This document shows, in pieces, positions 56,347-64,000 of a DNA stretch of 64,000 bases (its first letter is position 1; every line of letters starts with the position of its first letter). Made by a program: the position numbers and the translations under genes. Source of the stretch: JACVRW01 sp963765135. Its GTDB lineage: Bacteria > Actinomycetota > Thermoleophilia > Solirubrobacterales > Thermoleophilaceae. The notes under the pieces are model-generated. The model was not told the DNA's origin. It did no database searches and was given only the letters and a program-made list of their open reading frames with translations. Where the stretch lies: contig CAVXUX010000002.1 of NCBI GenBank assembly GCA_963765135.1, positions 806,001 through 870,000 of the forward strand, given 5' to 3'.

Positions 56347-57511
56347 CGCGCTCAGTGAGCCGTCGGTGCGCGCGGCGCCCGCCAGGGCGATCACGCCGGC
56401 GAGCGTGAGCCGCGCAGGCCACGCCCAGCAGGCCGTAGAGGAGGGCGTCGGAGGTGGCGTCGGCGAGCGCGCCGCCGGCGCCGCTGCCGACCAGAGTGCC
56501 CGAGCGCCCAGGCCAGGTTGGAGATCGAGAACGCGAGCGCCTGGTCGAGCCCGGCGTTCTCGGACGCGTCCGACAGCAGGGCCATCGCGGGCGCCCAGAA
56601 GCTCCCGAGCGCGGCGAACGCGAACAGGACGGCCACGCCGAGCAGCCCGACCGTGCGCCGGGCAGCGGCAGCAGCACCGCCATCACCACCGCGCCGGCCA
56701 GGCCGGCCCGGATCGGCGCGAGCCGGCCGCGCCGGTCGGACAGGCGCCCGGCCGCGGGGCTGAGCAGCGCCTCCACCGCCGGCCGTCACCAGGAAGATCG
56801 CGCCGATCGCGGCGCCGCTCGCGCCGAGGTCGTCGAGGCGCAGCGGCACCAGCACCTCGAGCGCGCCCGCGAACAGCGCCGGCAGCGTGAACAGCCAGAA
56901 GCCGCGCGAGCACGTCGCGCCGCGTGCAGCGCGCGCAGCACCGCGCGCGCGCCCGGGCTCGGCTCGGGCGGCACGCCCGGCGTCCGCCAGGCCCAGGCGG
57001 CCAGCCCGACCGCCACCACGGCGACGCCGCTGAACACGACCTCCGGGCCGACCACGGTGGCGGCGCCGCCCAGCACCGGGCCGAACAGGACGCCGACGAT
57101 CGCCGCGGCCAGCGCCGAGCCGATCAGCTCGCCGCGCCGCTCGGCGGGCGCCGCGGAGACGAGCCACGCCATCCCGGCCGCCCACATGCAGGCGCCGCCG
57201 ATCGCCCTGGACGAAGCGCGCGGCGTCGAGCAGCACGATGTGTGTTGGCGAACGCGAACACCAGGCTCGTGACGCCGAGCAGCGCGAGGCCCAGCGAGCA
57301 GCGTCGGCTTGACGCCCCAGCGCGCGGCGAGCCAGCCGCCCGGGAGCGCGCCGACGAACGTGCCGGCGGGGTAGGCGGCGGTGAGCACGCCGGCCGCGGT
57401 CTTGGAGAGGTCGAGCTCGTCCGAGTAGTGCGGCAGCAGCGGCGCGACGGCGGCGAAGAACATCGTGTCCACCAGGACCACCGCCGCGACGAGCAGGAAC
57501 AGGCGGCGCAT
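56343..57511 (-). CDS. MFS transporter
   Basis: This 12-helix major facilitator of about 390 residues starts MRRLFLLVAAVVLVDTMFFA. Motif A is GGWLAARWGVKPTLLLG and its repeat in the second half is AAGRLSDRRGRLAPIRAG. Further conserved pieces are GTFVGALPGGWL and GSFWAPAMALLSDASE. It resembles YajR/AraJ-type sugar or drug exporters. Frame breaks lie near 57300, 57240, 57205, 56910, 56775, 56665, 56505 and 56445. The substrate is unknown. Confidence 0.78.
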
Positions 57512-57538
57512 GCGCCTGGAGACTCTACGATCCAGCCC

Positions 57539-58880
57539 GTGCCCACCTTGCGCGAGGAGCTCGACGACTGGCTGCGGATCCCCTCGGTCTCCACCGGCGA
57601 GGGGCGACGCGGCCGCGCTGGCGCGCGCGTGCGACTGGGTCTGCGAGCGGATCGAGGCCGCGGGCGGCAGCGCCGAGGCCGTGCGGATCGACGGCGGCCA
57701 CCCGATGGCGATCGGCGAGCTGCGCTGCCTCGCGCGCGGACGCCCCACGGTGCTCGTCCTACGGGCACTACGACGTGCAGGCGCCGGGCCGCTCGAAGCG
57801 TGGGACAGCCCGCCGTTCGAGCCGACCGAGCGCGACGGCCGCCTCTACGCGCGCGGCGCCGCCGACGACAAGGGCAACTTCCTGCCGCTGCTGCACGTGG
57901 CGTGCGAGCTGGCGCGCGCCGGCGAGCTGCCGGTGAACGTGCGCTTCCTGGTCGAGGGCGAGGAGGAGGTCGGCAGCCGCGTCGGTGCTCGAAGCGCCTC
58001 GCGCGAGGGCGAGGACGAGGCCGACTGCGCGATCGTGTTCGACTCGCTGATGGTGGACGAGCGCACGCCCGCGATCACGCTCGGCAGCGCGCGGGCTCGT
58101 GCAGGCGAGCGTCGAGGTGCGCACCGCGCCGCGCGACCTGCACTCGGGCCTCTACGGCGGCGCCGTGCTGAACGCGGCCCACGTGCTGCATGGCGATGCT
58201 CGCCGCAGGTGGCGCCCGACGCCGCAGGGCGCGTGCGCGTCCCGAGCTCGCCGCCGGGGTGGCGCCGCTGCGCGCCCGAGGAGCGCGAGTCCTGGGAGCG
58301 GCTGCCGCCCGGCGCGCGAGGCGATCGCCGAGGTCGGCGGGGTCGAGGTGGCGCCCGGGGCCGGCGAGCGAGTTCTACGAGCGCACCGGCGCCGCGACCG
58401 CGGTCGACGTGAACATGGTCGAGGTCGGCGAGCCGCGCACGATCGTCCCGGCGGTGGCGCGCGGCGCACGTGAGCGTGCGGCTCGCGCCCGGGCCAGCGC
58501 GGCCGAGCAGATCGGCGCCGAGCTCGAGCGGCTGCTGCGCGCGGCGGCGCCGGCCGGCGCCGAGGTCGCGATCGAGATGGAGCTGCGCCGACCCGGCGCT
58601 GTTCGACCCCGGCGATCCCGCCCTGCAGCTGGCCGCGGGCGCGCTCGAGCGCGCCTGCGGCACGCGCGCCCGCGCTGGTGCGGCTCGGCGGCACGCTGCC
58701 GCTGCTGGCGGTGCTCGCGGAGCGCGGCATCACCTCGATCGTGAGCGGGTTCGCGCTGCCCGACGACGCCTTCCACGCGCCCAACGAGAGCTACCGCCTC
58801 GAGAGCCTGCGGCTCGGCGAGGCGGCCGCGCGCGAGCTGTACCGCGCGCTGGCCGAGCTCTCGCCGGCCGCCGGCACTAG
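57539..58880 (+). CDS. M20-family metallopeptidase (dipeptidase/acetylornithine deacetylase-like)
   Basis: This is a zinc exopeptidase of about 440 residues. Metal and catalytic motifs: TVLVYGHYDVQAPGPLEAWD (first His and Asp), GRLYARGAADDKGNF (bridging Asp), LVEGEEEVGS (catalytic and ligand Glu) and a late NESYRLESLRLGE. The lid domain contains APRDLHSGLYGGAVLNA. It resembles the carnosinase-like peptidases that act on dipeptides. About nine extra bases break the frame. The GTG start is 28 bases from the divergent MFS start, and the stop shares CTAG with the methyltransferase gene. Confidence 0.83.
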
Positions 58881-59538
58881 GCGCTCAACGTCAGCGGCGG
58901 ACGCAGCCGGTGCGATCGCTCGAGCCAGCGCAGCCGCGCGCTGGGCTCGCGGGTGGCTCGCGCGACGTCGTGCGCACGCGCCAGCGCCCGCGGCCGCTCG
59001 CTCGAGGAAGTCGCTCCGCCGGGCTGCGGCCCGGGTCGGCGATCAGCACGCGGCCCGGTCTTGTCCACGAGGCGCGGCAGCAGCTCGAGCAGCAGGTCGA
59101 CGTTGCGCGGCTCGTAGAGCACGTCCGACGCGATCACGTAGCGCCACGGCGCGCGCTCGACGATCGCCTCCGGCGCCGCCCCAGGCGACCCGCGCGGTCT
59201 CGATCTCAGCCTCGTTGAGCGCGCGCGTTGGCCGCCGTCGGCGCGCACGGCGTCGGCGGACCAGTCGGTGGCCAGCACCCGCCCGCCGGCCAGCGCGGCG
59301 GCGATGCTCGGCAGCCCCAGGCCGCAGCCCAGCTCGAGCACGCTCGCGCCGCGCAGCGAGCGGCGGGCCACGTCGTGCGCCAGCGCCACGCCGCTCGACC
59401 AGAGCTCCGCCCAGTACGGGCAGGAACTCCTCGCTGCTCGAAGCCCTCCTCGGTGAGCAGCGCCTCGGCGTCGCGCGGCCGGGTCAGCGCGACCTCGCCG
59501 ACCGGGAGCGCGATCCGCTCCTCGACCGAGTCGATCAC
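58877..59538 (-). CDS. METTL21/NNMT-like methyltransferase
   Basis: This is a SAM-dependent enzyme of about 215 residues with WAELWSSGVALAHDVA, motif I ASVLELGCGLGLPSIAAALA, VLATDWSADAV and YVIASDVLYEPRNVDLLLEL. The SDVLY motif resembles the DxxY of protein-lysine methyltransferases of the METTL21 group. The target is unknown. Frame breaks near 59415, 59395, 59230, 59180, 59055 and 58975 were repaired mentally. It overlaps the M3 peptidase gene upstream. Confidence 0.75.
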
Positions 59539-61352
59539 TCGACCCGCCCGGCCTCCTCGGCGGCGCGCTCGGCGGCCTCGAGCTGGCGCTCGATCAGGTC
59601 GAGGCCCGAGCTCCAGAAGCCGGGGTCGGAGAGGTCCACGCCGACGATCGCGCCCGAGCTCCTCGGGCGGCCGCGAGCCGCCGGCGCGCAGCAGGTCCAG
59701 GTAGGAGGGGACGAAGCCCTCGCCGTCCTGCTCGTAGCGGCGGTAGACCGACAGCGCCAGCAGGTGCCCGTAGGCGTACGCGTAGACGTACCCGGGCGTG
59801 TCGACGAAGTGCGGGACGTAGGACCACCAGAGCGCCGTAGTCGTCGTGCAGCTCGACCGCGTCGCCGAGCAGGTCCGCCTGCGTGTCCAGCCAGAGCTCG
59901 GCGAAGCGGTCGGCGCGGCAGCTCGCCGCGACTCGCGCCGCGCCGGTGTGCACCGCGTCCTCGAAGCGGTTCATCGCGACCTGGCGGAAGACCGCGGCGA
60001 CGGCGCCGTCGAGCGAGCCGGCCAGCAGCGACGAGCCGCTCGGCCGCGTCCGGCGCGCGCTCGAGCAGGCGCTCGAGCACGATCGTCTCGCCGAAGATCG
60101 AGGCGGTCTCGGCCAGCGTCAGCGGGGTGGTGAACTGGAAGATGCCCTGCGGGCGGGCGAGCGCGGCGTGCACGCCGTGGCCCAGCTCGTGGGCCAGCAC
60201 CAGCACGTCGTAGCGGGCGCGAGGTGTAGTTGAGCATCACGTACGGGTGGCGCGAGGGCACCGTGTACGAGCAGAAGGCGCCGCCGCGCTTGCCCGGCCG
60301 CGGCGGGCCGTCGATGTAGCCGTCGCCGAAGAAGCCCGCCGCGGCCTCGCCGAGCTCGGGCGAGAAGCCCGAGTAGCAGTCGAGCACGATCGCGCGCGCC
60401 TCGTCGTAGGGGATGCGCTCGCTCGGTGTCGCTCACCGGCGCCATCCGGTCCCAGTAGGCGAGCCGGTCGAGGCCGAGCAGCCGCGCCTTGAGCCGGTAC
60501 CAGCGCCGCGCCAGCTCGTAGCGGCCCGCCGACCGCCTCGATCAGCGCCGCCACGGACTCGTCGCTCGCCTCGTTGGCGAGGTTGCGCGAGGCGAGCCAG
60601 TGCGGGTAGTCGCGCAGCCGGTCCTTGGTCGCCTTGTCGGCGAGCAGCGTGTTGAACACGTACGCGCGCGTGCGCAGGCCGGGCCGGAGCGCCTCGGTGG
60701 TCGCGCGCGCGGCCTGCTCGCGCAGCTCGCGGTCGGGGTCCTGGAGCCGGCTGAGCGCCACCTCGAGCGAGGCCGGCTCGTCGCGCGTCGGGCAGCGTCG
60801 ACGTCGATCGCCGAGATCTGCTCGGTGAAGAGCCGCCGGAAGGCCGACGAGCCGGTCACGTCGAGCTCGGTCATCACCCGCTCCTCGGGCTCGCTCAGCT
60901 GGTGCGGGCGGTAGCGGCGCAGGTTGCGCAGGTGGTGGCGGCAGAAGTCGAGCCCGTCGGCCGCGAGCAGCTCGCTCGGCGCGCTCGTCGGGCAGCTGGT
61001 TCCACTCGAGCTCGAAGAACAGCAGCTGGGTCTCGATCGCCGCGCCCAGCTCGCGCGCCTTCTGCATCAGCGCGCCGCGCGCCGGGTCGGCGGTGTCGAG
61101 CGTGAAGTCGAGCATCGCGTAGGAGCCGGCGCGGCCGGTCAGGTCGAAGATCGCGGCCAGCTCGTGCATGGCGTCGGCGAGCCCGTCGGCGCCCAGCTCG
61201 GCCACCTGGCCGCGGTGGCGCTCGGCGAACGCGGCGGCGCGGTCGCGCGCCTCGTCGAGGAGCTCCTCGACGCCGTCGGCGCCCTCGACGTCGACGAGCG
61301 GCTCGAGGTCCCAGGCGGCGGCTTCGAGGGCGGGGTCCACTGTCGTGCTCAC
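59535..61352 (-). CDS. pepF: M3-family oligoendopeptidase (PepF-like)
   Basis: This cytosolic zinc metallopeptidase of about 600 residues degrades short peptides. The N-terminal helical region starts AAWDLEPLVDVEGADGVEEL. The zinc site is VLVLAHELGHGVHAAL, followed by the Glu ligand in ETASIFGETIVLERLL. CSYTVPSRHPYVMLNY lies before the site as in family members. More than ten extra bases break the frame between 59650 and 60990. It starts at a GTG whose 5' end nearly abuts the divergent PLP-enzyme gene. Confidence 0.85.
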
Positions 61353-61376
61353 AGCCGCGAGACTAGAGGCAGCCGC

Positions 61377-62285
61377 ATGGACGCCGACGCCCCTCGAGGA
61401 GGCCCCGCCCGCGCTGGCCGCCGGGCGGCGGCTGCTGCTGAAGCGCGAGGACACGCACGAGCTGGGGGCGTTCAAGTGGCGCGGCGCGCTGCCCGTCGCT
61501 GCGAGCGCTACCGCGACGCCGGCGCGACCGCGGTGGTGACCGCCTCGACCGGCAACCACGGCGCCGCCACCGCCTGGGCGGCGCAGCGGACCGGCCTGCG
61601 GGCGGTGGTGTACGTGCCCGAGCAGGTCAGCCAGGCGAAGCTGGAGCTGCTGGAGCGGCTCGGCGCCGAGCTGCGCCATGTCGGCGCCGACGTGGACGAG
61701 GCCAAGGACGCCGCGCGCGCGCCACGCGCGAGCGGGACGGGCTGCCGTTCTTCGAGGACGGCGCCGAGCCGGCCCAGTTCGAGGGCTACGCGGCGATCGG
61801 CCGCGAGATCGTCGAGCAGCTGGGGGAGCGCGCCGGCGCTGACGCTCGTGCCGGTCGGCAACGGCGCGCTGCTGATCGGCGTCGCGCGCGGGCTCGACGG
61901 AGCGCGCCGCGCTCGGCGTGGTGCTCGAAGGGCGCGCCGGTGATGGCGCTCAGCGTCGAGGCCGGGCGGCCGGTGGAGTGCGACCTCTGCGAGCACCTTC
62001 GCCGACGGCTTGGCCGTGCGCGTGGCGGTGCCGCTCGCGGTGGAGGAGCTGGTGGGGCTCGGCACGCCGTTCGTGCAGGTGTCGGAGCGGGCGATCGCGC
62101 AGGGCGGTCGGCGCGTTCGCCGCGGCCGGCATCCGCGTCGAGGGCTCGACCGGCGCCGGCGCTGGCGGCGCTCGACGAGGTCGAGCGCCCCAGCGGCCCG
62201 ATCGTGCTGATCGTGACCGGCCACAACATCGACGACGACCTGCACCGGCGGGCGGTCGGAGGACCCGGACAGCTTTCCCGGCTAG
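61377..62285 (+). CDS. PLP-dependent threonine dehydratase/synthase-like enzyme
   Basis: A fold-type II pyridoxal phosphate enzyme of about 300 residues. The PLP lysine lies in THELGAFKWRGALP (the usual SFKxRGA), the substrate loop is TASTGNHGAATAWAA and the phosphate-binding loop is VPVGNGALLIG. EGYAAIGREIVEQL and GSTGAALAAL are further family segments. It lacks a regulatory ACT domain. Threonine/serine dehydratase or a diaminopropionate-like lyase are both possible. About seven extra bases are present; the stop shares CTAG with Ku2. Confidence 0.78.
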
Positions 62286-63061
62286 CGCCATCTGCGCCAG
62301 CGTCTCCTCCAGCGCCTCCATCAGGTCGGGCGCCGGCTTGGGCTGCTTGGGCTCCTCGGGCGCCTTGATCGTCTTGCCCTTCTTCTTGTCCCTGACCACG
62401 CGCTTGAGGCGCTGGCGGTAGCAGTCGGTGTAGCTCTCGGGGTCCCAGTCGGTCGCCAGCGCCTCGATCACCGCCACGGCCTGGTCGACCTTCTTCTTGG
62501 TGGGCTTGCGCCCGCCGGGCGCGACTCCGTCGGTGGGGCGCACCTCGTCGTCGAAGCAGCAGCGTGGTCAGCGACAGCAGGCCGTCGCGCGGGCGCACGA
62601 GCACGAGGTACTCCTTGGTGCGCATCACGAACCGCCCGAGCGCGGCGCGGTCGGTCGACTCCATCACCTTCACGAGCAGCTGGTAGGCGCGCTGCGTGCC
62701 CTCGCTCTCGCCGAACGGCAGCAGGAACCAGGGGTGGTCGAAGTAGATCGGGTCGACCTCCTCGATGTCGACGAAGGCCTCGATGTCGATCGTGCGCGTC
62801 TTGCGCGGCTGGACGGTGGCCAGCTCGAGGTCGGTCAGCACGACCTGCTTGCCGTTGTCGAGCTCGTACCCGCGCGCGACCTCCTCCCAGTCGACCTCCG
62901 CGTCCTCCTTGGAGCAGAAGCGGCGCTGCTCGATCGGCGCGCTGTCCTTCTTGTGCAGCTGGCGGAAGTGCAGGTCGAGGTCGCGGGCGGCGCTCGTGAG
63001 GCTGCACCGGCACGTTCACGAGCCCGAACGAGAGCGATCCGTTCCAGAGCGTGCGCGGCAT
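62282..63061 (-). CDS. ku: Ku protein, second copy
   Basis: This bacterial Ku of about 260 residues binds DNA ends for non-homologous end joining. It starts MPRTLWNGSLSFGLVNVPV and has RRFCSKEDAEVDWEEVARGY, VDIEEVDPIYFDHPWFLLP and MRTKEYLVLVRPRDGLLSL. The C-terminal extension is Lys-rich (KKKVDQAVAVIEAL, VVRDKKKGKTIKAPEEPKQP), the kind of tail that mediates DNA or LigD contact. It follows the first Ku gene by two bases. Frame breaks near 63000, 62555 and 62280. No LigD gene is in the window. Confidence 0.88.
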
Positions 63062-63063
63062 CG

Positions 63064-63827
63064 TCAGGACCCCAGGCTCGCCTGCGAGGGCGGCGGTGAG
63101 GTCGGCCGGCTCCTCCTCGGGCTCCGGCTCCTCCGGCGTCAGATCCTCGCCCTTGGCCTTGCGCTCGATCAGGTCGAGCACCGCCTCGCGGTAGGTGTCC
63201 TCGTAGTCGTCGGGATCGAACTCGCGGTGCAGCGACTCGACGAGCTTGCCGGCCATCTCGACCTCGCGCTTGCTGGGCCCCTTGCCCGGCTTGTCCACGT
63301 CCAGGTCGCCGGCCTCGACGACCTCGTCGTGGAAGCGCATCGTGTGGAGCGCCGAGCACGCCGTCGAGCGCGCGGACCGCGACCAGGTACTCGCGGTTGT
63401 GGAAGGTGAAGCGCCCGATGCCGACCCGGCCGGTGCGCTCCAGCGCCGCCAGCAGGACGCGATAGGCCTCGGCGTCGTCGCGGCAGCCGACGTAGTAGGT
63501 CTTCTCGAAGAAGACCGGGTCGATCTGGCCTTCCGGCACGAAGTCCTCGAGCTCGATCACCTTGCCGCGCGCGCCGGCCGCCGCCTTGATCTCGTCGGGG
63601 TCCAGGACGACGTACTCGTTCTCGGAGACCTCGTAGCCCTTGACGACCTGCTTGTAAGGCACCTCGCGGCCGTCCTTCGAGCAGATCCGCTTGTGCTCGA
63701 TGCGGGCGCCGTCCGAGACGTGCACCTCCTGGAAGCTGACGCTCTTGGACTCGGTGGCCGAGTACAGCTTCACGGGCACGTGCGCGAGCCCGAAGCTGAT
63801 CGTGCCGTTCCAGATCGACTTGGGCAT
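63064..63827 (-). CDS. ku: Ku protein, first copy
   Basis: This first Ku of the pair, about 253 residues, has MPKSIWNGTISFGLAHVPVK at the start, then HKRICSKDGREVPYKQVVKG, VPEGQIDPVFFEKTYYVGC and FHNREYLVAVRALDGVLALH. Its C-terminus (KAKGEDLTPEEPEPEEEPAD) is acidic, unlike the basic tail of the second copy. Its TGA is placed at 63064-63066, two bases before the next ATG, after one frame correction near 63080. An additional extra base lies near 63355. The two copies are clearly paralogous rather than a recent duplication. Confidence 0.88.
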
Positions 63828-63860
63828 GGCTATTCGCTACCCGCCCGCGTGCGCGGCTAC

Positions 63861-64000
63861 TCAGCCGTAGATCGAGCGACCCGCTCCGAAGCGGGTGTCG
63901 GGCGGGATCGGCTGCAGGTCGTCCACGAACCCCGGCGTGGCCTCCACGCGCGCGATCCAGGCGCTCACCGCCGGGTAGTCGGCGAGGTCGAGGGTGGCGT
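63861..64000 (-). CDS. Glutathione S-transferase family protein, C-terminal fragment
   Basis: Only the last 46 codons are inside the window. The reverse strand reads LDLADYPAVSAWIARVEATP, GFVDDLQPIPPDTRFGAGRS and ends IYG before TGA. This matches the C-terminal helical end of bacterial GST-fold proteins. The N-terminal thioredoxin-like half lies beyond 64000, so the subclass cannot be judged. Confidence 0.6.
   Translation of the reverse strand, partial: ATLDLADYPAVSAWIARVEATPGFVDDLQPIPPDTRFGAGRSIYG

Noticed and set aside
62282..63827. Ku1-Ku2 gene fusion suggested by a continuous frame across the junction
   Set aside because: One frame correction near 63080 brings in a TGA two bases before the second ATG, giving two normal-length Ku proteins.

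Overview
The window is very GC-rich, tightly packed DNA with many GTG starts and 4-bp start/stop overlaps. The gene families present (short-loop cytochrome bd, Ku, MSMEG_1061-type PPOX flavoprotein, c-di-AMP riboswitch before a resuscitation factor, MMPL pumps) point to an actinobacterium, most likely class Thermoleophilia (Solirubrobacterales). That placement is an inference from content; no rRNA or marker gene lies here. Two tRNAs (Leu-CAG, Glu-CTC) are present. I see no rRNA, CRISPR array, insertion sequence or prophage, and no gene-free stretch over 300 bases once RNAs and riboswitches are counted.

Layout. 0-3.3 kb: two secreted sorbosone-dehydrogenase-like proteins and a membrane protein (minus strand). 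3.3-7 kb: antiporter, cydA, cydB and a small membrane protein. 7-12 kb: 5'-nucleotidase family enzyme and a large GAF/PAS/GGDEF/EAL protein. 12-17.3 kb: metal and stress genes (TauE-like permease, Zn/Mn binding lipoprotein behind a Fur-type operator, MMPL pump, Fur-family regulator, superoxide dismutase). 17.4-21.7 kb: tRNA-Leu, fatty acid hydroxylase, cupredoxin, 2-hydroxyacid dehydrogenase, DUF1345 protein, cyclase, tRNA-Glu.

21.8-29.3 kb is the first unusual locus. A cobalamin riboswitch leads a run of overlapping genes: three exported DUF4430 (transcobalamin C-terminal-like) proteins, EcfT, a double EcfA ATPase, an ECF S component and an alpha/alpha-toroid protein with squalene-cyclase/prenyltransferase-type repeats. 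The exported parts look like separate halves of a vertebrate-style B12 carrier coupled to an ECF importer.

34.5-41.5 kb is the second: nitroreductase, glpD, a folP paralogue, a metallophosphatase, cyclic 2,3-diphosphoglycerate synthetase, 2-phosphoglycerate kinase and a degenerate Rho-like protein. Together the synthetase and kinase would make cDPG, a solute best known from hyperthermophilic methanogens. Next to it is a secreted protein with a PHM-like copper-ligand pattern fused to a cupredoxin (41.5-42.9 kb).

43-64 kb: BNR-repeat protein, methyltransferase, a DHA2 exporter with a double-glycine-leader-like Cys-rich tail, arginase-family enzyme, two-component system plus CpaB-like protein, rpiA, OsmC, lon, SSI-like lipoprotein, SDR, a c-di-AMP riboswitch with an Rpf-like hydrolase, MFS, M20 and M3 peptidases, a PLP enzyme, tandem Ku genes and a GST fragment.

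Caution. Many genes are broken by frame changes, densely in about 24.6-29.3, 33.6-41.4 and 48.7-63 kb and hardly at all elsewhere. Nearly all resolve as one extra base, in essential genes too, so I read them as sequence errors and annotate the intact gene spans.
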